Of a stretch of 64,000 nt of DNA, positions 14,350-25,126 are shown piece by piece. Source of the stretch: Cycas panzhihuaensis (Eukaryota > Cycadophyta); NCBI GenBank assembly GCA_023213395.1, contig CM041465.1, positions 167,469,741-167,533,740 of the forward strand, written 5' to 3'. How positions within the stretch are numbered: the stretch's first letter is position 1; the number at the start of each line of letters is the position of its first letter. Under the pieces are notes generated by a model. It did no database searches, was not told the origin of the DNA, and worked only from the letters and a program-made list of their open reading frames with translations. The position numbers were made by a program, and so were the translations under genes.

Positions 14350-15200
14350 AATTGATAGGTTTTACAGTAATGTAAACTAGTTCAAGTAAGTAACTCAATC
14401 TAGTTAGTGATGCAGTATGAGATTTCACATGATTTCATTAGTTACTAGATCCCTTGAGACAATGTATTTAGAGTATGGGGAATCAATGATATATGATTTA
14501 CTTCTTAAGATATTGGGAGGATTATCAGGGTTAATTGGCATGGGTAAGAGATCAAGCTAAATAGAGTGATAGATCATGAGTCTCAATAGGCCTATAACTA
14601 GTATTTGATGTGGTTTATGGGCTAGTTTGGGCCTCATAGCATATCTTTAGAGGCTATAAGGATGGTTGAGTAGATTTCAATATTAAGAAAGGTGATAACT
14701 TTGATTATCATATTTAGGATTACTTAGATATAGAACTTAATGGAAGTCCTAACTCATTGGGTTGGGATTATTAGATTGTGTGAGGTACGGACAAGGATAA
14801 ACTAGGGGTGGTATATCTTAGACAAAATAATCCTTCAGTTATCTTGGATTAGGATATAAGGTCATGGTGGATTCTCTTACAACTCTATCTTAATGTGTTG
14901 GATGTATGATCATATTCCATTGATGAGGCCAACAGGGCACTAGATGAGCTAAATGTCATGGTCTAGGAATGGATAGATGGAATATGAGATCTTGGATCCA
15001 TAACAAGCAATGGATCATGGTGAAGAGTACCCATAGTCCCCTTTTGAGTAGGATGACGAGGCAACAACTAGTCACATATCTATATGAGGCACTCCTAGTA
15101 TGGAGTGATGATGTGCTGGATGCTACCAAGAGGGTAAACATAGAGAGACCTCCCATTATGCCAAGAGGAAGAGGGAGAGGAGAGGTAGCTCATCGATAGG
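14350..15200 (+). pseudogene. Possible plant-mobile-domain-like antisense frame of Gypsy-2
   Basis: On the plus strand, opposite to the element, a stop-riddled frame reads 'ETMYLEYGESMIYDLLLKIL' near 14455, then in a shifted frame 'GWYILDKIILQLSW' near 14810 and 'LMCWMYDHIPLMRPTG' near 14890. This resembles the plan of plant mobile domain proteins, with an N-terminal 'F-x-GE-M-T-L-D' style segment and a later hydrophobic 'W-x-Y-x-P' segment, which some Tat-group elements carry as an extra antisense reading frame. The downstream stretch to 15330 is purine-rich (Arg/Gly codons). The assignment is tentative: no alignment was possible, and stops and frameshifts are frequent. Confidence 0.4.
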
Positions 15201-16999
15201 GTGGTTGAGGAGGTACTGAGGTGGTAGGAGGTAAATGAGGAATGAGGGATGAGAGGAGGAGAGGGTAAAGGGAAGTGGCATAAGAGATTAGAGGAGTAAA
15301 GAGTGGTGGGGAGCCCTCTATACAAAGTATGGATCTAGGCTCAAGCGAGGGCCAAGGAGCCATGGGAGAGGATGATAGAGAGGTATGGGAAGAGCTTTCC
15401 TAACAACCATTGGGAGAGGTAGTAGCACAGCTAACTAGGGGTGTGATAACCCTACTAATAAGGGGAGCACAACCAATAGGTATTTTTATCCTTCATAGAT
15501 TGAGCATCATTAATTATATTTTCTTTAGGTTACTATTTCTTTTTGTTTGATAATGGGTTGATCATAATTTATTAACCTGATAGGTGAGAGGACCTTGACC
15601 TTATTTAAGATACATAAGGCATTAAATATCCTACTTCCTCATGTGTATTCTTTAATAAATCCTGTAGTATAGCATATTAATGATTAGGCTCTACTAGGAG
15701 ATTAGATCAAGTATTTTAGTTCAGCCATATAAGTTCATGATATGTTCTAAGAGATAATATTGGAGCTAAGACTCTAGGAAACCAAGCTATGAGTAGTTGA
15801 GCATAAGCAACACCATCTTAGGAAGATGACCCTTAGATAGGTAGGTGGCAGAGTGATTCCATTAGAGAGTACCACAATATAGTAGGGTAAATAGTGGCCA
15901 TCTAAGAGGGAGTTGACTGATGGATATACTCAAAATTGACATGAGAGAGAGGATCCAAGAGGAGGATAGGGAGAGACTCACCACCGATCACAAGATTGAG
16001 CATACTTTTATATAGAGAGGAGATGAGGGGTAGAGATAGGAATTTGATTAAAGATTTAAGGCATTTGGTGGATTTTTCATGATGTATATAGGCCTATTGA
16101 GGGTCCTACTATGATGGTTATACATACCATTTCATAATTATATATTTATCATTTTGACCATTAGTTTCAAATGTATGAATGGAACATTAACTCTAATCTA
16201 AGTTCCCCACTTTCCCAATTGTTTCCTTATGTACTATGAAATTATATGCTTAATATTACAATTAAAAGGAAAAAACATTAAAAAAAATTATTAGTTTTGT
16301 TAATTTCTATTTTATTATTTTTTTGTTTCCTCTTAATTTGGTATGTACATGCTGGTTTATACTCATTCTGGAGTAAGAGAGACAAAAGGAATGCTAGAAT
16401 AAGAGGGATTAACCAAAGAGTAGGAGGGAGTAGATAGAAAACAGTAATGATTCTATTCTCATAAACCTTAAATCACTTAAAGGAAATCAAACAACTTTAA
16501 GTTTATGAAAGTAGAATATAGAATTACATAGACCTTCCTTAAGAGGAAGCCTAATATAATTGATATCATACTCAAGAAAAATCATATGGATATAGATCAA
16601 CCTAAGGTAAACTTAGAATACTCACATCCATTTAATTTTTCTAGAATGAAATTGGTTGCTTATGAAATAAATAAGAAAACTCACTTGGTAAGTGAATAGT
16701 CTCTTGAGTATATATGATTCCTACTTGGCTCCTTCTAGGGGTAAGAGGCTTTGAGGAACTTGCACCTTTCCAATATCCTACTCAACTTATGATTCCCACA
16801 TGGGTCTATCTTTTCTAACACTTCTTCTTAATACTTAAGTTTACCACACTTACCTTTGCAAGACTTATGTCTTTATTTCCAAAATCCTTAGTTTATACTC
16901 TTTATAGAGTGGTACTTTATGCTCTTTCTAGAGTGGTGCACCAAGTATAAGATAAAAACTAGTGAAGATAGTTGTCCAAAATAGAAGAAACTAAGGCAT
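15201..16999. other. Gypsy-2 region downstream of its second RNase H; no firm gene
   Basis: A plus-strand stretch near 15925-16010 reads as a charged, coiled-coil-like segment (contains 'DMRERIQEEDRERL'), perhaps the tail of the antisense frame that starts near 14350. The rest is AT-rich, with short frames only. Confidence 0.35.
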
Positions 17000-17370
17000 C
17001 ATATTTAGTGTTGTAGACATATGGAATATGTTAAATAGTTATAGAAGAAAAGGAGGACATAAACAATGGAGCTTAATGATAAAGAGTAGGGAGCTGAGGA
17101 GAATGATTTGATAGACACCAACCAATTGATAAACAACAGCCTAAGAATCAAAGTATATGCTAGTGGGACCATGGTTAAAATGCAACACATCAATTAAGCC
17201 TCTTATGATGGCACTATACTCAACTTCACTATTGGTTTCCCTTAGTAGAAATAAACTAACAAATATAAGGAGGTTCTCTAATCAATCATAGATCACCCAT
17301 GCAATAATAGATGTTCCTCAGTTGCCTCTACTACTTCTATCAATAAATATACTTTATACCATAAGAAAAA
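17000..17370 (-). pseudogene. Second (additional) RNase H domain of Gypsy-2
   Basis: The minus strand from about 17370 down reads 'FIDRSSRGN*G' (start of an RNase H, where DGSSRGNPG is usual), 'IIAWVIYD', then 'ETNSEVEYSAIIRGL' and 'FDS*AVVYQLVGVYQ'. The spacing of the first Asp, the Glu in the NxExEY motif and the FDS Asp is that of RNase H. The style is that of the extra, archaeal-like RNase H known from Tat elements rather than the one fused to reverse transcriptase, which this element also has near 31600-31880. It lies downstream of integrase. Internal stops make it non-functional. Confidence 0.7.
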
Positions 17371-17699
17371 TAGGAATTAAAGCTTAGAGATAAAGTGATA
17401 TATAAAAGGAAGTTACAAGAATCAATCAATAAGAAATTGGTAATAAAAGATAGATAGACAGTTTTGACTACAAAGAGAAGAAGGTAAAATAATAACTAAG
17501 ATAATGACTAAAGACAAAAGATATTTCAAATAGGTTTTAATCATAATTTAGGCTATAATGGACCCATACAATTGGATCTAAAGGTCTTGATTAACCCACC
17601 TAAATAAACCTAACCTATAGTGAATATAGGTGGGGATAAAGCCATCACATGACTTGCTCTAGATAACAAAAGGGTGGTAGAAATAAACTAATATTTCTT

Positions 17700-17762
17700 C
17701 ACACTTTTTTTCTTTTTTTTTTTTGGTTTATCTCTCTCTCTCTCTTTTTTTTTTTTTTTTTC
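17700..17762. repeat. T-rich and TC simple repeat
   Basis: Poly-T runs flank a short TCTCTC tract. It is a low-complexity sequence within the Gypsy-2 interior. Confidence 0.85.
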
Positions 17763-18018
17763 CAGATATCAACTTTTTAATATTTATAAGGGAACAACAT
17801 GTATAATCATCTATCTATGAAATACCTTTTCTCAATATAGTAAGGATTACTCCTTCTTAATGTAACTAGAGTGAAAAAATATCAACTAAGCTCCTCAAAG
17901 ATTGAATCATAAGGAGTGGAAAAGAACTTTAAATCATGATGTATCCAAATATGATAAGGAAGGCAATAAAATAAGTGTCAACCTTGAGAGTGTAATAAGG
18001 GAAACTAAGGATCATAAA

Positions 18019-18644
18019 TGTTGAGAATACAAGGTCCCAAACTTTAAACCGCCACAACATCTGAACTATTTTATAACTAGTTACAGGAATCGAAACTAAG
18101 ATTTAACATACAAGTTCTAAAATTAGAGATAATACAATAACATCACATATGCACTTGATATAACATGGTAAAACCCTAGCAGTGTGCTAAGGAAACATCC
18201 ACATAAGAAAGGTATCGATCTTTATTGGAGTAGAATGAAGAAAAAATACATCTCAGTAATAGAGTGCTCTCAAGAACAATAACTAGCCACTGCCCTCATC
18301 ACAGTACATTACATTACATACAACATAATAAGAAAAGCCCTAAAATGGGCTACATGAGAGGGACATCCAAGGCATGAATCTCAACCATAGAATCTAGGGT
18401 ATTTGTATCGAACGACTGTGATTCTCTTTACATTTTAACATGGTTTACATGGCTAATGTTTTAGGTCAGGGGCTATCACCCTCGAACCCCCTCTTAGCGG
18501 GGGGCGTTCCACACCCCCTATACCCCCCAACCAAGGGGGGCTCCCGCCCCCCTTGGAAAGCCCCGAGAAAGATTAGGGGGGGAAACTGCGCTGAAAACAT
18601 GCCAAAATTTTAGCCCCAAAATATTGTTGTGACAATATCCAACA
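18019..18644 (-). repeat. 3' LTR of Copia-1
   Basis: This 626-bp copy is paired with 29187-29807. It holds a striking G/C-rich block (about 18475-18590) in otherwise AT-rich DNA, with a 10-bp inverted repeat CCAAGGGGGG/CCCCCCTTGG at 18531-18556. Confidence 0.95.
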
Positions 18645-18660
18645 ATCTCTACCTTGACAA
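18645..18660 (-). other. Polypurine tract of Copia-1
   Basis: Read on the minus strand, TTGTCAAGGTAGAGAT immediately precedes the TGTTGGATATTG start of the 3' LTR. This is close to the AAGGTGGAGAT tract common in plant Copia elements. Confidence 0.8.
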
Positions 18661-19100
18661 CAATTTACCCGGTACCTTTCCTGGACCCTTCATCATCTTT
18701 TCTGCAAGCCAAGAGAAGTCAAACACCATTTGAACTTCTCTAATAGTACTGGTTTTGTGAATATATCATCATAATTCTGATTGGTGTGAATCTTCTCAAG
18801 TGCCACTCCACCTGATTCCATAACCTATCTAACAAAATGGTACTTAAGAGCAATATGCTTTGTTCTATTGTGATAAGCTAGATTCTTGGCTAAGTAAATG
18901 GCACTTTGACTGTCACAAAATACCTTTATATTTTCTTGTCTCCTTCCAAGCTCAACCAATAGAGCCTGTAACTAGATTGCTTCTTTACAAGCATGTGCTG
19001 TAGCAACATATTCAGCTTCCATAGTTGACAGTGTAATTGTGCTCTACAATTTGGACATCCAACTAACTGGACCATTTGCAAGAGTGAAAATATAACCTGA
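18661..19100 (-). pseudogene. Copia-1 RNase H remnant
   Basis: The minus strand in this interval gives 'EAIQLQALLVELGRRQENI', 'CDSQSAIYLAKNLAYHNRT', 'KHIALKYHFVR' and 'IHTNQNYDDIFTKP', the standard C-terminal half of a plant Copia polyprotein. RNase H removes the RNA template during reverse transcription. A frameshift separates it from the upstream reverse transcriptase frame near 19090, and stops occur. Confidence 0.85.
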
Positions 19101-19662
19101 AGTAAATCTCCTATAAAGTCTGAATCAATATATCCACAAACATGATTACCTATACCTCTAAAGGTGATGTAGTAGTCACTTGTGCCTCTCAAATACCAAA
19201 GCATCCATTTCACTGTAGCCCAATGTTCTTTCCCTAGATTTACCATAAACCTACTAACTACACTGACTTTATGTGAAATATCAGGTCTTGTACATACCAT
19301 GGCATATATCAAACTTCCCTCGACCGTATAAGGCACACGAGACATATAAACCTTTTCTTCTTTACTGCTAGGACTCATATTTGAAGAAAGCTTGAAGTGG
19401 GAAGCTAATGGGATACTCACTGGTTTCACATTTACTATACCAAACCTGGTTAGCACCTTCTCCACATATTTCTACTGTGATAACCATAACTTACCATTTT
19501 TCCTATCTCTATATATCTCCATGCCTAAGATTTATTTTATAGCTCCTAGATCCTTCATATCAAAAGTCCTAGCCAATTGAGCCTTTAGCTTATTGATTTC
19601 TTCCATGCTTTTGCTTGTAACCAGCATGTCATCAACATATAGTACCAAGATAATGAATAAGC
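19101..19662 (-). pseudogene. Copia-1 reverse transcriptase, C-terminal part
   Basis: Just left of the Gypsy-1 insertion the frame resumes as 'LFIILVLYVDDMLVTS', containing the intact YVDD catalytic motif, and continues through 'KQIL'-type and 'VEKVLTRFG' segments to 'GSLIYAMVCTRPDI' and 'WMLWYLRGT'. The stretch 18926-19465 is an open frame of 179 codons within it. At least two stops lie nearer the YVDD motif. The N-terminal half lies at 26179-26670. Confidence 0.9.
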
Positions 19663-19667
19663 CATTA

Positions 19668-20489
19668 TGATCCCAAAAGAGCTTAGTTGGTGAAGAAGTC
19701 AATTATCAACCTTTTCTCCTTGAGATACTAGAAGTTAGTGTAGAAATCTCAATAACATCAAAACAACAATGAGCCTATAAAAGGAAATTTTACACCAAAT
19801 TATTTATTCTTGACATTGATCCAAAAGTATGAGGAGTAGTACTTTTATTAAACTATGAAAATCTCCATTTAATGGTGGATAAATCAACTAGCAAAAGAAT
19901 GGTAAAATTACAAGGAATAAATGATACAATTATACCATAAGGGGGACTCCAACCCTCCAAAAATGCTTCTCTAAGGATGCTTCCCAAGTCAAGTCTCCAA
20001 GAACCACCTCTCCAACCCCTAATAGGGCTTAATTTATAGAAAGAAACTAAAATTACATGTTTAACAATTGGCAATCATGCAAGTATAACCACTAACCACC
20101 AGAATGCATGTTGTCCAAGTGGCCTTCATGCAATTCTTAAAAAGTTACAGCTTGTAACTAATCTTAACCAACTCCAATTCAACTAAAATTTGGTAAACAT
20201 ATAGGAACACATGTCTCCTCTACTTATTCAAAATTTTAGCTCATTTGGATGTTATTTGACTGCATTTTTATTCATTTAATTAGATTAATTTTATGCAAAA
20301 CAAGGCTTGAACTCTAATCAAATGATATTGTCTAAACCCCACCTTTTGTACACATCTAGTGGGATGTGTCTTCTACCTTTACACAAAATTTCATATAATT
20401 TTGATACTATTTGGCCATATCTCTTTTAGTTATACCAATGCCTAGCATTTTCTGCATCCTGTAAACATATGGTAGATCATCCTAGATCG
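19668..20489 (-). repeat. 3' LTR of Gypsy-1
   Basis: This is the 822-bp copy, starting TGATCCCAAAAGAG. Its right end is CCTAGATCG, where the partner has CCTGGATCA, so the CA terminus is mutated here. Confidence 0.93.
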
Positions 20490-20507
20490 TGGCTCCCCCT
20501 TCCTTGG
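20490..20507 (-). other. Polypurine tract of Gypsy-1
   Basis: On the minus strand AAGGAAGGGGGAGCCA stands directly before the 3' LTR. Confidence 0.8.
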
Positions 20508-20734
20508 AAAATAGCCAACTCCTGTTTGGCTTAGAATTAGAGATGGGGGAAGTGTTGTTCTTCGTTTTGCCTACTAAACCACTTGGCCTTACTAGGCAAT
20601 TGCCTTGCTACTCCAATCCTGAAAGATTCATGTGTCTTATGTCTTGTTTTGATAGATTTTCTCCCTAAGATACAATCTTCCTTGAGAGGCTCCTCACTTT
20701 CCAAATACAAATCATCAACTAAAGGTAAAGTGAA

Positions 20735-22070
20735 CTAGTCTTGTTCCTCATCTAGCATGGAGGGCTTAAAGAGTTTTAAGTATTTAGCATTTACTACTGA
20801 ATATATTTGTATATAAGGTGGAAGATCAAGTTGGAAAGCATTGCCACCTACTTTTTTCAAAATCTTGAATGGTCCATACCTTATAAGTTTGAGTTTCTTG
20901 CCTTCTCCTTTTAACCTCTCCTTGCTCAAGTATAACCATACTAAATATCCTTCTTGAAAAGTACACTCTTGCCTATGCTTGTCATGTCTTTTCTTGTACT
21001 TTTATTGAGTCCTTAGAAGTTGATCATGTACTTCTTTGTGGACTCTCTGGATCTTTTCTAAATATCTTAAAGCCTTGTCATGCTCCTCCTTCTCTTTGCC
21101 GGATCCTTCCTTAGTTTGCATGGAAAACTCTAAGTCAAATGGACTTTGAGGTAAGCATCCCAAACAAACTTCCAAAGGTGCTTTAGAGTGTGATGCATGC
21201 ATTGCTCTATTAAATATAAATTGTAGAAAAGCCAATGATTCATCCCAAGTCTTTGGATGCTTGGAATTGTATCCCCTCAATAAATGTACCAAAGTTATGT
21301 TCACTACTTTAGTTTGTCCATCTATTTAAGGATGGAAACTTGTACTCCTCTTCAATTTGGTATCCATCATCTCCCATAGTGACTTCTAAAATGATGAAAG
21401 GAATTGAGTGTCCCGATCTAAAATGATAGAAGAAGGCAAGCCAAAATTCTTCCATACATGCTCGAAGAATAACTTAACTGCTCATGTACCTATGATTGTC
21501 TTTTTACAAGGTATTAGACATCTTATTTTACTGAACCTATCTACAATAACAAAAAGATAATCATATCCCTTCCTAGTCATGGGAAGTCCCCCTAAGAAAT
21601 CAATGGAGATACTTTCCCAAGGTCTAGTGGGAATAGGAAGTGGTATATACAATCCTAATTTTCTAAAAGAAGGCTTAGAAGTATTACATATTACACATCC
21701 TTTTATATTTTTTTTTACATCATTTTGCATTTTTCGCCATACAACATATCTTCTCAAGTTTGCTAAAGTCTTCTCTATACTAAAGTGACCAGCTACTTTA
21801 GAAGTATGGGCTTCTCTAAGCCACTTGATCTTGTCTCCTTTTGATGGAACATAGAGTTGCTCCCCTTTGAAAAGTAAACCATCCTTCCAAGCAAGCTGGG
21901 AAGGTCTTCCTTTCGCTAGGTTCTCTAATTCTTCCTTCAAAGCTTCATCTTCATGGTACAAGTCTTTGTACTCTTCATGATGTATTGGTTCCACCTGCAA
22001 ACTCATAAGAGAACTACAAACAAAAGTAGAAGAAGAAGTGGAACAAGGTGGTCTAGATAACATATCAGCA
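20735..22070 (-). pseudogene. Gypsy-1 integrase with C-terminal region
   Basis: The integrase starts after RNase H with a zinc-binding part (His residues in 'HTSKVAGHF' and Cys in 'GCVICN', about 21690-21820). The catalytic core follows: 'SIDFLGGLP' keeps the first Asp and 'ILDRDTQF' (about 21412) the second, but the third acid is lost, since 'GQTKVVN' (about 21304) has Lys where Glu is expected. One stop lies just before this motif. The frame 20735-20929 has the 'YGPFKILKK' type C-terminal segment. Integrase would insert the cDNA into chromosomes; this copy cannot. Confidence 0.9.
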
Positions 22071-22405
22071 ATTTTGTTATTAGATTCTTTTTTGTACTTA
22101 ATTACAATATTGAATTGTTGTAAATAACTCATCCATGTCATGTGTCTTGCTTGCTATAATTTACTTTGGGTTTGTAAAAATTAAAGAGGCTTATGATTGG
22201 TATGAACTACAACCTCTTTTCTGAGAAAGTATGACCTCCAATGCTTTCATGCTTGATGAAGTGCAAACATTTCTCGATCATATGTTGGGTAGTTCTTCAC
22301 TTGAGGGGTGAAGACTTCCGAATGGTAAGTAATAGGCTTCCCATTTTGAATAAGGATAGCTCCCATCACATTTCCACTTGCATCAGCTTCTACTTCAAAA
22401 GGCCT
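22071..22405 (-). pseudogene. Gypsy-1 RNase H remnant
   Basis: The minus strand shows 'EADASGNVMGAILIQNGKPI', 'YPTYDREMFALHQA' and 'HWRSYFLRKEVVVHTNHKPL', the RNase H that follows Gypsy reverse transcriptase. The catalytic Asp in 'EADAS' is present, while the later Asp of the 'HTDHKPL' motif is Asn. Frames are broken by stops. Confidence 0.85.
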
Positions 22406-23271
22406 TTACAAATTTGGTATTGCCAAAACTGGTGCTTCACAAATTTTCTTCTTTAAAAGAAGAAATGCTTCTTCCTCCTTGGAACTCCAAGTAAACTTTC
22501 TACTAGATTTTATCAATCCATGTAGAGGTGCTGCAACCTGTGAGAAATGAAGAATAAACTTTCTCAAGTATTGACAAGCTCCTAAAAAACTTCTCACCTC
22601 TGTGATGTTTATTGGCCTAGGCCGTTTGAGGATGGCTTGAGTCTTGAGTGGATCGATGCTCAACTTTCCTCCTCCAACCACAAAGCCTAGGAAGATTAAG
22701 TTCTCCTTGCCAAATTCACACTTCTTCACATTAAGCTTCAAATGATGCTTAGCCATAGTCTTCAAAACTTCTTCTATGTGCTACAAGTGTTCCTCCCATG
22801 TGTTGCTAAAAATCAAAATGTCATCAAGATAGACAACAACAAAATTATCCAAGTAAGGCCTTAATATTTCATTCATTAGCCTCATGAATGTTGCAGGAGC
22901 ATTACACAATCTGAAAGGCATAACATCCATTCAAAGAGTCCTTACTTTGTTTTGAAGGCCATCTTCCATATGTCCTCCTCCTTGACCCTAACTTGGTGAT
23001 AATCGCTTTTCAAATCCAATTTAGTAAAATAACAAGCATGCTGAATTTGATCAAGCAAATCATCTATACGAGGCAAAGGGTAGCGATTTTTAATTGTAAT
23101 TTTATTCAAAGCACAAAAGTCTATACACATTCTCCATCCTCCATCCTTCTTAGGCACCAAGACAATTGGTGACCCACAAGGTAAACATGAAGGTCTTATG
23201 ACCCCTTGATCAAGCAACTCCTCAACTTGCCTCTTTATCTCATTATTCTCTACAATGGAGTGCCTATACAA
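22406..23271 (-). pseudogene. Gypsy-1 reverse transcriptase
   Basis: Open pieces at 22942-23271 and 22406-22765 contain 'GVIRPSCLPCGSPIVLVPKK', 'CIDFCALNKIT', 'RYPLPRIDDLLD' and 'FTKLDLKSDYHQ'. Between them '[12 protein letters not shown]' (about 22815-22850) gives the intact YLDD active site. The second piece has 'KCEFGKENLIFLGFVV' and 'SFLGACQYLRKFI'. A frameshift or stop near 22930 separates the halves. This is a clear Gypsy-type reverse transcriptase. Confidence 0.93.
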
Positions 23272-23634
23272 AGCAACATTAGGTAATGGTGCATCTCCTA
23301 CAAGAGTGATTTCATACTCTATCTTTCTCTTTGGTGGTATCCCATCAACATGTTGAAATAGAATATTATACCTTGTCTTTAACTCCTCAATTTATTGCAT
23401 TGGTTTAGGTGATATAAGAAGAGTGTGAGTAGAAGGACCTTCTTCATCTCTTGGCTCTTCTTTTCTCCTTACCATTAAGATGACAAATTTACCACATGCA
23501 TTGATCATCCTTTTTTCTTGAATAGATGAAATTAATGCTATCTTAACCAAGTGCTTCTTTGTGGCCTTTATGATGAAGCCCTTGTTATCCTTTATCAATC
23601 GATACTTTCTCTCCCTTCGATAGAAGAGTGTATC

Positions 23635-24087
23635 TTAATCCCACAAGTAGGGACTCCCAAGCACAACATGGCATACATCTAATGGCACCACATCACATAT
23701 TACTTCATCAACAAAATCATTAGTGATGGAAAATTTAAGTGCACATTGCTTTGATATTTGCATTTCCACATCTTTATGGATCCAACCAAGAGGATATGGG
23801 TGAGGGTGAGGAGTAGTTACCAACCCAATGCTCTTTACCAAATATTTTGAGATCAAATTCTTTTGGCTCCCTAGATCTATAATGGCACCAATCATACTAT
23901 TTCCTACTTGAAACTTCAAGTGAAATAGTTCCTCCCTTGTAGCATCATCTTCATAATTTATAAGTAGAGTAACCTTCTCTTCTTCTCCTTCACTTTGAAT
24001 CTCCACCTCATAAAGTAGTGATTTCTCTTTTTCCTTCTTTCTTAATTCTATATCCTTGATATGCTTTGGCTTTAGCTCTGGATGCAA
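23635..24087 (-). pseudogene. Gypsy-1 protease
   Basis: The 150-codon open frame has an aspartic protease centre 'IIDLGSQKNLIS' about 85 codons in, where D(S/T)GS is usual; the Asp is kept but the next Ser is Leu. It later has 'CDVVPLDVCHVVLGSPYLW', the conserved second half of retroviral-type proteases in plant Gypsy elements. It lies directly downstream of the gag zinc knuckle. Confidence 0.85.
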
Positions 24088-24993
24088 CTTCCAACACTTT
24101 GTTGTAATATGACCACTAATATCACAATGCTCACAATAGTTGGAACTTTTAATAAAATTAGTTATTTTCTTCTTTCATTCTTGCTTTTTAGATGAGTGCA
24201 ATTTAGGATTCTTTTCATACTTATTAGAAGTAAAAGTAGAATCTTTAGACATGAATGTAGATTTCTTGCTTTTACTTTCTATTTCCATAGCCATTCTACT
24301 TGCTTCTCCAATGGATTAAACCTTAAAAAGCCTTAGTTCCTTCCTTATGTATTCATGTAATCCTCCAATGAATTTCATAAGAGTGACATGTTCATCCATA
24401 TTAATACCAAGTAGCATGCCATGCCTAAAAAATAAAGAAGTATAGTCTTAGACACTTACACCTCTCCCTTGGCATAAATATTGTCAAGTGACCCATTGGT
24501 CTTCCTCATGACCTATGGGGTAGAATTGCTTCTTTATTATTTTCTTAAAATCCATCCATGAAAAAGAAGATATATCATGAGTCTTCAAATATGCATTCCA
24601 CCATGTCAATGCATGTTTACACGACTTGAGCCTAGTAAATGAAAGCTTTTGAGCATTACTATAAGCATAAATTATGAAGTAGGTTTCAAGTTGATCCAAC
24701 CAATGGTCCAACTTTTCAGCATTTACCTTTCCATCATAAGTTGGAATATCCAACTTCGCCTCCACCTTAAAGGGTTGATGAGATGAAGTACCTTTGCTTT
24801 CTTCAAAAGAGTACTTTGAGGTCTCCTCCTCTTCCTCTTCATGGTTGTGGTCATATGTGGATCCTCCTTCAACTTCCCTCTCTTTGCCTTTTTCCTTTAC
24901 TAGAGATAGAAGTTGGGTCATCATTTACATCAAGGCCTCTACGTTCTTCTCAAGCTTTTCAAATCTAATTTCTCTATCTTCTTTTTCAGCCAT
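24088..24993 (-). pseudogene. gag: Gypsy-1 gag with zinc knuckle
   Basis: The likely start is the ATG whose complement is at 24991-24993 ('MAEKEDREIRFEKLEK'). An acidic segment (EEEEEE near 24830) precedes 'DIPTYDGKVNAEKLDHWLDQ' and 'LTWWNAYLKTH', the Gypsy capsid core. A CCHC knuckle 'CEHCDISGHITTKC' sits at about 24093-24134, followed by the protease. Stops occur near 24925 and between 24140 and 24480. Confidence 0.88.
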
Positions 24994-25105
24994 GGTGCTT
25001 AGATTTTTTCTTTGTCTTCTTGGTGATTGTAACACAATAAAGTCTTCACCTTTCTCTTTGTATCCTTTCCTTATTTGTACCATTCAAGTCCCTACAACAA
25101 AGATC

Positions 25106-25121
25106 ACAGGCTTTGATACCA
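25106..25121 (-). other. Primer-binding site of Gypsy-1
   Basis: The minus strand reads TGGTATCAAAGCCTG, complementary to the 3' end of initiator tRNA-Met, five bases inside the 5' LTR. Confidence 0.85.
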
Positions 25122-25126
25122 AAATA

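Noticed and set aside
14956-15325. Three overlapping open frames on both strands near 15 kb as separate genes
   Set aside because: They arise from a purine-rich stretch and overlap one another; at best they belong to one decayed antisense frame of Gypsy-2.
18475-18590. CpG island or promoter of a host gene
   Set aside because: The same block is present in both LTRs of Copia-1, so it is part of the element.
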